In this document: piece after piece, positions 10,437 through 20,772 of the stretch
How the letters are laid out: each line of letters opens with the position of its first letter
How positions within the stretch are numbered: position 1 is the stretch's first letter
Source: Endothia cerciana
Taxonomy: Eukaryota > Ascomycota > Sordariomycetes > Diaporthales > Cryphonectriaceae
NCBI GenBank assembly: GCA_026119935.1
Contig: JALRMH010000037.1
Coordinates: forward strand, 310,001 to 374,000
Reading direction: 5' to 3'
Length of the DNA: 64,000 bases
Translations under genes and position numbers: made by a program
The notes under the pieces: generated by a model
The model's input: the letters and a program-made list of their open reading frames with translations, nothing else
What the model was told of the DNA's origin: nothing
Databases searched by the model: none

Positions 10437-10997
10437 CTATGACGTGTATTGGCAAGAGACTGGAGAGTCGGTCTTCGTAGCCCGGACCGAGATGCCGGTG
10501 CAGTTGACATTGCCAGCTGGGTTCGCCGTGCCAGCGTCCACCCAGATGCTGTAGGCACCATCCTTCCAGGGGCAAGCAATGAAGCTCGCGTTGTTGAAGG
10601 TCAGATCGTCGGACGCGTCGAGGGCGAAGCCAGTCTGCTGTCCCGGGGCCGGTTGAGCCCCAGTGGTGTATCCGAAAACACCTTGCCCCATGCCTGAAGC
10701 GTCGACGAATGCCTGCTGGTATGGAGCCGAGTTGCTGTAGAGGTTCAGAGAGCCGTCATCGCCGAGTGTGAAGGTCGCGTAGTCGGATGAGGTATCGCAA
10801 CTGGCATTCTGCGCCGAGAGACCGACGAAGAAATAGCTGTCCGAGGCTTGGAAGCTCTGCAGGTGGACGGCGGATCCGGAGCGAAGGGCAGTGAGGCCGA
10901 AGCTGTCGCCCGCCGCAATGCTGCTGCGCGCCTTGAGCTGGGGAGCTGCGGCCGCCGCGCCGAGGAGAGAGAGAAGTGCGACGATCTGAGAGTTCAT
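10437..10997 (-). CDS. PhiA-like secreted cell-wall protein
   Basis: Single exon, 186 residues. The Met at 10997 begins a clear signal peptide (MNSQIVALLSLLGAAAAAP), so the in-frame upstream Met at 11147 is rejected. The mature part has FGLTALRSGS, the block DASGMGQGVFGYTTGAQPAP, a FIACPWKDGAYSIWVDAG segment and the C-terminal SCQYTS. These blocks match fungal PhiA-type wall proteins, secreted proteins linked in Aspergillus to phialide and wall development. Three Asn-X-Thr/Ser sites suggest N-glycosylation. A TATA box (TATATATAAATAAG on the minus strand) lies at about 11150-11164, some 150 bases upstream. It converges with the rvt gene, with only 169 bases between the stops. Confidence 0.85.
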   Translation of the reverse strand: MNSQIVALLSLLGAAAAAPQLKARSSIAAGDSFGLTALRSGSAVHLQSFQASDSYFFVGLSAQNASCDTSSDYATFTLGDDGSLNLYSNSAPYQQAFVDASGMGQGVFGYTTGAQPAPGQQTGFALDASDDLTFNNASFIACPWKDGAYSIWVDAGTANPAGNVNCTGISVRATKTDSPVSCQYTS

Positions 10998-12154
10998 TTT
11001 CGGTGTGGTTTTTGATGTTGACGGTAGACGATAGTAGTCGAGATACTGAGGAAGAGGGCTGGAGAGGTCGTTGTTTTGTAATGTAGAGGAGACTGCGGTG
11101 TGTGATGAGGCTGACAGACACTTGGGTTGATCATCACCAGCAGACAAGCTTATTTATATATACCTCAATACCATCCAGACAGGAGAGGGATTCATTCCTC
11201 TTTCTGCTTGGCACCCCTAAACCTGTGCCGGTGGGTGGCGCTGTACACTGTACCTGTGACAATGACGATCCTTCTGGACACTCAAAATACGAGTTGTCAT
11301 CCCAGGGGCTCAGCGAGCACTGCGGCCGCGGCGAGTTGATGCCATGCGCGCGCCTATCACAGCCCCTAAAATGAAGCTTGTTTCTTTCCCGCATGGTTAA
11401 TTGGAATAAGGTTGGACGGAGTTGCCGCTCGGTGCCGCTACTCATGGTCTTGTCTACTTGTGGGCCTCTCCACTGCTCAGCCCAAGGCCAAGCCTCGTAG
11501 CTCCGGCAATACGGGGTGATCGCCATGCCGCCCCAGAAACCTTTCTCTAATTTTGGAAAGGCCGGTTCACACAGAGGATCCGACGTCACTATTGTGGGCC
11601 TTTGAGTTCGTCGCATGTCACAGCAATATGTTCGCTGTTGCGGAGCCGAGATTACGGTCCAAGGCCCGCAGGAGTACCTTGGCCGGCTCACCGCCGCCTT
11701 AACACGAACCTATCGTTGTGATGAGCAACTCAGAACTGACGAACGCCTCCAGCCGGGCTCGTCGGGTTCCACGAACACACGGCAGCCTCGTGATGCCATG
11801 CCATAAGAATTACCTAGCGTCAAGCTAGACTTGGGATGCGAGACCTTACGAGAAAAAGCGATCATAGTCACGTAACCACCCCTATTTTTGCCACCAAAGT
11901 CAACCCTACCAGCCGTGGCACAGTGCTGGACAGTGTGTCGAGGTGACTCTGGACCCTGCCTAGAGCTCCCGGTAACAATGTGAAATACTGAGGATGCATG
12001 GCTCGAAAGCCATGCGCAAGCCTGGGTTTCTATCGATATTCTGTTTTTAACTTGATGCTGTTTCAAATATAAGGGCTGGTCTCACGCAGGCCGTGGGGGG
12101 GTATTAGGCATCCATTGTACTAAAATTTTTCCAGGCCATGGGACTGCTCCGTGT
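10998..12154. other. Intergenic, promoter of the PhiA-like gene and 3' region of the esterase
   Basis: Holds the TATA box of the PhiA-like gene near 11150-11164. Open frames of up to 185 codons on the minus strand (11134-11691) lack domains, signal peptide or intron logic and look random. Nothing else is seen. Confidence 0.5.
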
Positions 12155-14102
12155 CTAGTAGTGGTAGCCGGTGGCCTCAAACCAGTCGATGACAAACTGC
12201 TTCTTGGCAGCCTCGGCAATGGACCCGGCGCCCCAAGAGTCACCCAGCCACATAGTCGTCTCATCGTCGCCACTCGCTGGCCAGTACGTCAAGTTCCCAC
12301 TGCTGGTGCCGTCACCGTTCGGGTTCCCGTACCTGATGAAGTTTACCCAATATTGAACCATCCGCTCCTGAACGGCGTAATCGGCCGACGTCCATCCGGC
12401 ATCGGGGTAGTTGTATGGAACATTGTTGAACACATAAAGCTGCTCAGCACCATGATAAGCCCCTCCATCATTAGGCGCCACGAGGGACGAGGTGATCGGC
12501 GGCGAGTGTGTGAAGTAGTAAGTGTAAACATTGGCACCATTTGTACTGTTCAGGCTGGCATGGTCCTGGACGCCCGAGTCATTGGCGATGCCTGCATAGA
12601 AGTCTTGGCCCCATTGCCTGTGTGATACCCGCTGTTAGTTTCGACGTGCAATCCACTGGGAACAGAATCTAGGTTTGAGAAAGTCGAGATTGGCTGACCA
12701 TGTCGACACGCGCCCAACAACCCGGAAGAAGTCATTGCTGTTGTTGTTCGCTTGGCTGTCCGTATCGCCCGGCCAAAGCTCGTAGAAGCTCGAGGTCAGG
12801 TTGGTGTTTGAAAAGAATTGGTCGAAGTACTGCTTGTAGCTTGCGACAGTGAGGCCAGGAGCTGGCGTGGAGCCAGATTCATCAGCGTTATTCCCAGTCA
12901 GGACAGGGACGTCTGCATGTCCATTGTACTTGAGGTTGTCTGAAGAGAGATCCGTGTCAGTTTCACCCGCGGTGAGTGGCCTGGCTGATTACGAACCTCC
13001 GTATGTGTACTGCAGTACGTATCCATCGAGGACTGGTCTGAATAGAGGCGGTTCCATCATGGAGCTGGACTGGTTGTACCATACTGTGTTCGCAAAGATC
13101 GTATCATCCTCAAGATAGTACGCCCCATCGTCTGACAGGAGCTCAGCCACGCTGATCTTGCGTGCTTCGTCAATAGTAGTCGCATTGAACTGCGCAATAT
13201 ATCCTTGGCCTTGAGCGAGGGCCGCATCCATGGTGCGGTACGAGGTTGCAAGGGAGCCGGTCAGTGGGTCAAGGGGCGAGCGCGCGCCACTCTCAGGAAT
13301 CGCACCTGCGATCATGCCCGAGGCCAGAGGGCTGTACAGCATGTCCAGCGCACAGGATGACCCTGAAGACTGTCCGCCGACCGTGATCTTCTGAGGGTCG
13401 CCGCCGAAGTACTGAATTTGATCCCGAACCCACTCGAGAGATGCAATCATGTCCATCACGCCGTAGTTGCCGCTCACATTGTGGGGGGACTCGGCAGACA
13501 ATTCAGGATGAGCCAGGTAGCCGAGGGGGCCTGCACAGCTGTCAGTCACCAGGCCCTCAACCTCGGGAACCGAACGACCAGAACTTACCCAACCGGTCGT
13601 TGATCGTAACAACGACTATGCCCTCAGCAGCCAGTCCTGAGCCGTCGAAGGTAATGACCTCGCCAGAGCCATCCCAGAAGCGCCCGCCGTGCATCCAAAG
13701 GAACACGGGCTGCTTTGCGGTCGAGTCCAGGTTGGAGGTCCAGACGTTCAAGTACAGGCAGTCTTCACTGACGGGCAGGTACATATTCGTCCAGATGCTC
13801 TGGTTGATGTTGGAGAATGTCTGGATACACTGGTTACCGAAAGCTGTCGCGTTGAGGACGTTCGAACCCCAAGGTGCAGGCTTGACAGGTGGCCGCCATC
13901 GCAGGTCACCTATCGGAGCCTCAGCGTACGGAATGCCCTTGAAAGTCGAGACACCCTCATGGAATTCGGACGTTGCACCCATGATGTGGCCATAACTAGT
14001 GCGGACAATGGGGTTCTCGCCGGTGGAGTTCGTCAGGGAGACAGCATGAGGAACGAAGGCAAGGGCCGCGATGGCAGCACCACCGAGACGCGAGATGGCC
14101 AT
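12155..14102 (-). CDS. Secreted type-B carboxylesterase/lipase
   Basis: Four exons, complement(12155..12617, 12699..12939, 12997..13530, 13589..14102), give 583 residues with all phases in register. Introns are 58, 57 and 81 bases; the third donor is the weak GTCAGC. The start at 14102 gives a signal peptide (MAISRLGGAAIAALAFVPHA). The alpha/beta-hydrolase carboxylesterase family is clear: FKGIPYAEAPIGDLRW near the N-terminus, SEDCLYLNVW, the oxyanion-hole HGG in WMHGGRFWDG, the nucleophile elbow GGQSSGS (Ser about 226), an acidic NADES segment and the histidine in GAYHGAEQLYVF, so the triad is complete. Many N-glycosylation sites agree with secretion. It probably hydrolyses lipid or plant-derived esters outside the cell; the substrate is unknown. 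Confidence 0.9.
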
Positions 14103-15102
14103 GGCTGGAGGTCCTCGTCTCGTCGGAAGGTCGGGTGCGGCTGGCTCACATGGTTTCACAGGTAATACCGCGTTCAAACCTCACCTCTTATCTATATACG
14201 CCTGTTCACATGACCTCGCCAATTTCCTCCAACCCATCGCGCAACGCCGTCTTTTCCGAGGTGGTGATTTAATCTCTAACTTCCTAGGGGAATAGGTCGG
14301 TACGATAGCCCAGAGTAGGACTTCACCGCCGCGTGACTATATAGTTCCCCGCAGCCAAATCGGGCCGGGGGTAAAACTCTAACAGAAGAACCATGTGCTA
14401 TCCGGAAAAGAACCAGGTGATTTAGGTAGCTCTGCATACTCGGCCGAGACTAGGCCCGGTGATAAACCTAGAGATTTTTTAAGAGTAAACTACCAGAGTC
14501 ATTGTGAAGAGATGGCTATAGTGATGCGAGTAAGGTGCAGTTGCCTGTACAGCAGTCTGCCTATTCCTTTTGGGGATCACCCTGAACACCGGACACCAGA
14601 AATAAGCAACCGTTTAAACGCCTGATGAGCTGGAGTGGCACGCCCCCCAAATCAAAGAGCGCACTGCAAAACAATCTTTACCGCGTAAGTTCAAAAGGAA
14701 GAGTCGGGAAAATTTAGCAGAAAATTCTCCAGAATTCTCCGTCTCTTAAATACTACTTGAGTGTTATCCTTTTAAAAATTTTCGTCATATGAAGCTTGGA
14801 ATTTTCAGGTCGATATTAGTTGTTCGCCTGGATTTAGCGAGGATCTGCATGTACTGAGTGCCGCTCCTTTACTACAGCGTGACTGGTTGTGCTGGACCAC
14901 TTCCCCAGAACATCTGCAACTCGGAAATGAGACCGCCCCACTTCATCCTAGTCCTAATCCATTGTTTGCACTTGGCACTATACACCAAAGGCCAATGTCA
15001 CATTGGTAGACGGAACGGTGGGGTGGAGCTGCCATCGGAATCCCGTAGGTGGAGTATCCGCCCATATTGACATGTTGAGGGAACATCCGGTGTGCGGTTG
15101 TA
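14103..15102. other. Intergenic
   Basis: About 1 kb without supported coding region between the esterase promoter and the ABC transporter relic. Small open frames carry no domain. Confidence 0.5.
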
Positions 15103-18095
15103 TCAGGCGATACTTACCATGTTGTGGTAGACTCCTTTCCTGGCGATCAGAGTGGCGTGAGTGCCCTGCTCAACGAGCTCTCCTGCATCGCCGAGAATCA
15201 AGATCGTATCCGCGTCCTGCACAGTGGCTAGTCGATGCGCCACAACTATCATGGTTCGGCTGCCTTTCGTAGTAGCTAGGGCCGCTTGCACACGCGCCTC
15301 GGTCTCGCTGTCAAGATTACTCGTCCCCTCGTCAAGCAGTAACAAGTCAGACTGGCGGATCAAAGCACGCGCGAGAGAGATGCGTTGCTTTTGTCCGCCG
15401 GACAAAGCAAGACCCCCAGCTCCGATGGTCGTTACCCTCGGGAAGAGACAATGAAGTCGTGTATGCCGGCGTCACAAGCTGCTCGGTGAACGTCTGTATC
15501 GGCTACGAGACCCTCATTGTTGCCATGGTCATTGTCCAGGTGGTGCGTGCCGAGGGTGATATTCTTGCGAAAGGTGCCGCTGAAAAGGCTGGGTTCCTGA
15601 GGCACGAGCCAGATGCCTCGGCGGTAACTTTCCAAGCCCATAGTGGCGACGTCAGTGCCATTCAGAAGGATCTGGCCATGTTGTGGGGCATAGAATCGTT
15701 CGATGAGCGATATAATGGTCGATTTGCCCGACCCTGATGGCCCGACGATCCCAACAAAGTTTCCTTTGCTGACTTTCAAGTTAAGGCCCCTAAATGTCTG
15801 GGTTGACCGCATGGGGTATTGAAAGCTGACGTCTCGGAATTCGATGGCTATGCCGACTTTCTCCTCTTGCTCCACCAACAACCCCTGACCGCCGTCAAAA
15901 ACCACGTCTTCTTCATCGTCTCTGGTGGCTAAGATGCGATCGGCCGCTCTGGTCGCACTGGAAATGTTTGGGCTCAGACTGAGCCATTGACCTGTGCTTG
16001 TACCTCCTTGCAGCACAGCGATGTAAACAACCATATATTGGAATGGAGAGTACTCGTGGTCGCCAAGTAACCGGCCACCATACCACAGTACAAAGGCCAT
16101 GCAAAGTAATGTGATACTCTCACTCAGCAAGAACAACATCACCGACAGTTGTGCCTTGCGAAACGCCTTCTTGGTGTGTTCAAGCAGCATCTGCTCGCAT
16201 CTCCGGCAAATGTTGTCCTCCAGGGTGGGACTAACGACCGTCCGAATCGACGCATTACTCTCGCAGGCGAACCGAGCTCCCTCGGCAAAGACTGCATTGT
16301 TCATCCGGTCGAGGTCCATTTCGTACCGCATCCGATATATCATAGATGCCATATTGGCGGGGAGGGTGGTCAAGAGTACGACGAGCGTGAGCTTCCACCC
16401 GAATGCCAATGCTAGAGCAACGCATCCCACTAGATTGATCGAAGATGTGATGATGGAGGCCATGTGAATACCCACGAGCTCCTGTAACTGTGTCGGATCC
16501 GTCGATAGACGACTAGTAAGAGCCCCAACGGAGTTGTCCTGGTTGTTGTCGAAAAATGAGGCCGGTTCATTCAGAATGTTTGCGAAGTACTCTTTTCGGT
16601 AGGTCCTCGTCGCAGCGAAACCCAGATTGGTGGTAGACCAGCCCAAGGCAACATGGCCACAGCCTACGCCGACAGCTAGCGTGGCCATCATGAGAACCCA
16701 GAAGTTGACAATGGTTGAAAGGAATGCATCCCGGAATGAGAAGAGGGACACGAGTTCTGCGAATAGGTACGCCTGAAGCGGGGTGGCTGCACCGGCTGCG
16801 AGGGCGCCCAAGAGCATCACTGCATATGCTTTCCAGCGGCATGACAGCTCGGATAGTATCGACCACAGCCTGCTCCAAAGGCCAAATGTGACGTGCTCAC
16901 CGAGTACTTTTGCGCGCCCTTCAAACATGTCTTCTTTATCCTCACCATCGTAATGCCCCGTAAAGGTCTTGGATTTTTCGCTGTGTTGCGGCTACAGCGC
17001 CTCTTTTTCTGACACACATTCAGTATCGGCGAGAGTTGTCGAGACCGAGTGAATACCCTCAGCCTGAGCCTCCTCTTGGTTCGTGTCAATCTTCTGCGCG
17101 GAAACCAGTCGAGCATAGACCCCACCGACTTCAGCCATCAGACTTGCGTGCGTTCCCTGCTGCACTACCTGGCCCTTTCGCAGGACAACAATGCGGTAGG
17201 CCCTCCTGATGGTGCTTAGACGATGAGCGATGACTATTGTAGTACGGCCACGACTAGCACGATCAAGGGCTGCCTGCACAAGCTCGCTTTGGACGTCGAT
17301 AGCAGAGGTGGCTTCATCCACGATCAGAATGCTAGGCCGTTTGACTATTGCACGAGCAATAGCCAGGCGCTAGCGCTGGCCACCAGATAGCCTAAGACCG
17401 GACTATCCAACAAAAAGTATGATATCCCTACATCAGGGATAAGCATCTGTAACTTACAGTCCATTTTGGTGCAAGGATACATGATGTGAGAATCACTTAC
17501 ATCTGACAGACGTGAGATAAAGTCATCTGCGAATGCGTCTTTGCATGCATCTTCAATTATTCGAGCTTTTACATCGTTACTCTCGTGCTGCCAAACAGTT
17601 CCTACAAGCCCTTACCCAACATGTCTGTAGATGGAAGTGTCAAAGAGGATGTTCCCTGTTGTAAGAGCCCGATTTGGTTGCGCCACCATTTGGGATCGAT
17701 ATCACTGAGTTTTCTTCCCGAGATCGTCACAAGTCCGTTCCGAAAAGCAAGAACCTGGATCATGTCAGAACATTGCAAGCGAGATATCTCTTGAAATTTT
17801 GTCCCTAGCTGCAGAGAGGACAGTCGGGACCTTGATTCGACAATAAACTTACGAATAGATTAATTTCAGGATCCCCGTTGAACTCATACCATCCCACAAT
17901 GATACTGACAACAGTAGACTTGCCCGAGCCTGAGGGCCCAACGAATGCTGTCAACTACTCACGTCAGGACTACCCGGCGGCGGCCTCCAAGAAGCAAAAG
18001 GATTGCTCACATTTAAATATGTAGGTGTAGATTGTTGAGCACTTTGACGTCTGCTCGAGCCGGGTAGGCGAAGTTCACGTTCTCCAGTTTTTCCT
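15103..18095 (-). pseudogene. ABCB-type multidrug transporter, 5' truncated and broken
   Basis: Reading the minus strand from 18095 down, the relic starts just before the first nucleotide-binding domain (LENVNFAYPARADVKVLNNL). Walker A GPSGSGKST follows at about 17925-17945, then LSGGQR with an in-frame TAG at 17370-17372 and the Walker B VDEATSAID. An open segment at 15432-16928 then carries the second membrane domain (six helices) and the second Walker A. Near 15440 the frame shifts before the second signature SGGQKQR and LLDEGTSNLD at 15103-15405. The whole first membrane domain is missing. The family pumps hydrophobic compounds across membranes. The neighbour is a PKS relic in the opposite direction, so this was probably the exporter of a polyketide cluster. 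The second half stayed open for almost 500 codons, which suggests fairly recent decay. Confidence 0.88.
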
Positions 18096-18109
18096 CTCGC
18101 CGGGTTTGT

Positions 18110-19564
18110 CGTTATGGGTGTGGAAGCCTCCGTGCAAAAAATGGAGGACCAGAACCGCTGCGTTTCAAATGTAGTCGAATTAAATGACATTGAGGTGCTC
18201 AAGCCTCTGGTCTTCGCATCTGATGTGGTGGATGGAAATGGCAATATCGAAATGAGCATTGCTCTGACTCGGCGCCATGACCCGGCTTCAGACGAAAACT
18301 GGGAAGAATTCCGCATATGCTCCTGGTCTGTCAACACAGAATGGAATCAACACTGTGTAGGGCTTGTTAGAACTGCTCAGCAGGACATAGCAACGACCGC
18401 CGCACATGAGGCCCTCGTTGATGAAGCTACCGCTGCCACTCAAAGGAATACCTCCGTCCACACTAATGCCAAGGGAATGGCTACATTTTACACGAACCTG
18501 TCTGACAACCTGGGGGTTGACTATGGTCCCTCATTCCAATGCATGCAGGAGTGCGAAAGTGCTGGCGACTTCTCCGTTGGACGCGTCTGTCAAACCTCGA
18601 GCTCCGAAGAGCAGAATGCCAGCACGCCCATCCTGCATCCAACGGTCTTAGAGTCCATCATTGACACGTACTGGCCCATTCTTTGCAGCGAGCGCACTAC
18701 AGCAACAAGAGACACAGTCTATCTTCCATCGTCGATACAACGCATGTCGATCGCTCTCAACAACACGACCAAGCCGATGGCAGTCGGCCCAATTTGGTGG
18801 GTCTAGTCCTCGCGACGAGAGTGGATACCCTCAGTACGGCGCGCCAGGGAAACAGAGATGCTTCCTGGACTATGGTGTCTATCAATGGGCTGATAGTCCC
18901 GCATATATTGGACGACAGTCCATCAGGGGTTGGCGACGATGATGACCTTCCTCGTCAGTTCTGCTACGCATATGAGTGGGAAACCCTTGAGAATCAAGAT
19001 GCCCCAGAACTGACAGCAGTCTCCGATGCGGTACGGGACTCCAGAGGCGGAGCGGTGAGAGCTGCTGACGTCCTCCGAAACTTGGGTGGCGATGTCGACA
19101 ACACAATCTGCGAGTCTGAGGTCCCGGCACTACTGCATGCGGCTGTGACAGGACAGACAAGCTCTTGTCAAAATCATATCATTAGCGGAGTCGCTGTCAG
19201 TAACGGCGGGAAAGTGAAAAGCAAATCCCTGCCCTTCTCGGCGGGTGATGCCAAGTTCACAAATCTGAAAGGTGTTACAGACGCAGGAGATGAGGCCAAG
19301 AAAGACGTCATCTCTTCGCTGAGCCCGTTCCTCAGTCAGGCTAAGGCCGAAGAGGTGGTCTGCCGTGGACTCATTGCCAAGATTGCGCAGGTGCTCATGA
19401 TGGATGCCGAGGAGCTTGATGTGACGAGGAGCCTGACACACTAACGGCAATCGAGATTCGCAATTTCATTATCCGAGAGTACGAGGCGAACCTGCAGGTG
19501 CTCGAGCTATTGAGCAGTGGCAGCATCCAGATTAAACTTAATATTTTAACTGAAAAACAATTTA
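18110..19564 (+). pseudogene. Highly reducing polyketide synthase remnant (DH and ACP pieces)
   Basis: The first open part (18114-18806) reads as the C-terminal half of a PKS dehydratase domain (VELNDIEVLKPLVF, then WEEFRICSW, then DYGPSFQCM, then HPTVLESIIDTYWP). A second frame (18683-19444) continues with CYAYEWETL, the linker after the dehydratase. It then jumps to the linker that normally follows the ketoreductase (DAKFTNLK) and to the acyl carrier protein (EEVVCRGLIAKIAQVL). Ketosynthase, acyltransferase, methyltransferase, enoylreductase and ketoreductase are absent. At 19441 the frame shifts to TAIEIRNFIIREYEANLQVLELL, so the carrier motif with the phosphopantetheine serine (normally GxDSL) is deleted. 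Its 5' edge lies next to the 5' edge of the ABC relic on the other strand. The 3' end runs into a transposon relic. Confidence 0.85.
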
Positions 19565-20456
19565 TATAAAGCCTGAGTCTATTTAGTTCCGAGGGCTTGA
19601 GGGTCGCTATAGATCTCGATGACCTTTTGAGCAAAATGCTTGAGTTCTGAATGGCTGGGTGGATGTAATGAGCTACAGTAATCCGAATATACCAAAGTAC
19701 TATTGGGGTTATGTTAGCAAGAGTGGTGCCAAGATTCGGCCTTGAATAGAAAATACAAGTCTTGAATGCTGAGGCAGTAGTCACTAGCGGTGAAGCTTCT
19801 GAATTTAGAACTCAGAACTTAGATTGACGACTGAAGAGCTATGAAGGAAATCTATCTGACAGTGGGAAAACCCATCCTTCATATACCCAGCTCTTCATGC
19901 CTGGATATCTTGGATAGCAACATATCCAAGCTATCCTCCCTGCTTGGCTTGCAATCCCAGTACTGGGCTACGTAAGCAATGCCTCTGGCATAAGGAGGTT
20001 CTGTGCCGCGGATGTTGGATCCGGGCCAACGTGGTCTTGTCTCCACTGAGACAGCCGTGTTCGGTGACCTGTTCCCTCTAGGTCATAACAGTGGAAGGCC
20101 TAGGCTTTCCTGAATAAGGATCTATTTAATAAGTCTTCTTTCTTGGCCAATAGAGAGACTTTGCTGGTTTTCATAGGTTATTTTATAAGACTCTCTTCCT
20201 TCCAGACGAGCTTGAAGAGAAGTTCTTGGAATACCCCATTTCTTCGAGGCTTGCTGCCGAGATAAGCCTGTCCTGACAGCCTCGACGGCCTAAGCAAGCT
20301 CAAATTTGGAATACGGCTTCATGATGGTCATATAAAGGTCTTCTGAAAAGATAAAGTTATTTGGAATAAAATTGGTTGAGAAAAAGCTAGAAAACTAAAG
20401 GTAGTTGAAGAGGCGGTGTGGCCGGCAGGGGTGGCCGAAAACCCCCCCCTGCGACT
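19565..20456 (-). mobile_element. Truncated pogo-like transposon, 5' part, split by a solo LTR
   Basis: On the minus strand the sequence starts with the terminal inverted repeat ending at 20456 (followed by TA at 20457). It continues with the helix-turn-helix start of the transposase near 20315 (ATGAAGCCGTATTCCAAATT), collinear with 32438 onward in the full element. The collinearity runs to about 20096, is interrupted by the LTR at 19664-20090, and resumes from 19663 to about 19575. The 3' half and second TIR are missing. Several stops break the frame. Confidence 0.8.
19664..20090 (+). mobile_element. Solo LTR (family 1), 5-bp target duplication GTGGA
   Basis: A 427-base block starting TGTAATGAGC and ending CATAACA, bounded by GTGGA at 19659-19663 and again at 20091-20095. 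It splits a pogo relic whose two sides rejoin perfectly when the block is removed. A homologous block lies at 26491-26937. TG...CA ends and a 5-bp duplication fit an LTR retrotransposon; no internal region is present. Confidence 0.85.
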
Positions 20457-20458
20457 TA

Positions 20459-20772
20459 TTGCTGAGAGAAAGAGGTTAACACAGATTCGGTTTCCGAGCT
20501 GGTCTATGGAAGATATGTATAAACAGTCTCTTCTTCCTGCGCAAGTAAGAATACACGGAGATAACTTACAACATATATATATACTGCACAATCATTCAAA
20601 TAGATGACAAGAAAGCAGAAGTTGCTAGCACTTTTCGAGAATATTCTGCGAGTTTCATCACGCCCCCTTTGGGCGCTTGAGTCTGGTATTTTCTATAGTG
20701 TAACAATGCCACTCCTAGGCAATGTGCTGTGAGACTGTCTATCCCATGCTTGACCCTACCGCGTCATGTGTC
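20459..20772. other. Intergenic
   Basis: About 310 bases between the transposon relic and the stop of the next gene. AT-rich, with no gene or RNA seen. Confidence 0.5.

Noticed and set aside
11134..11691. 185-codon minus-strand frame upstream of the PhiA-like gene
   Set aside because: Overlaps the gene's TATA region, no domain, no signal peptide.
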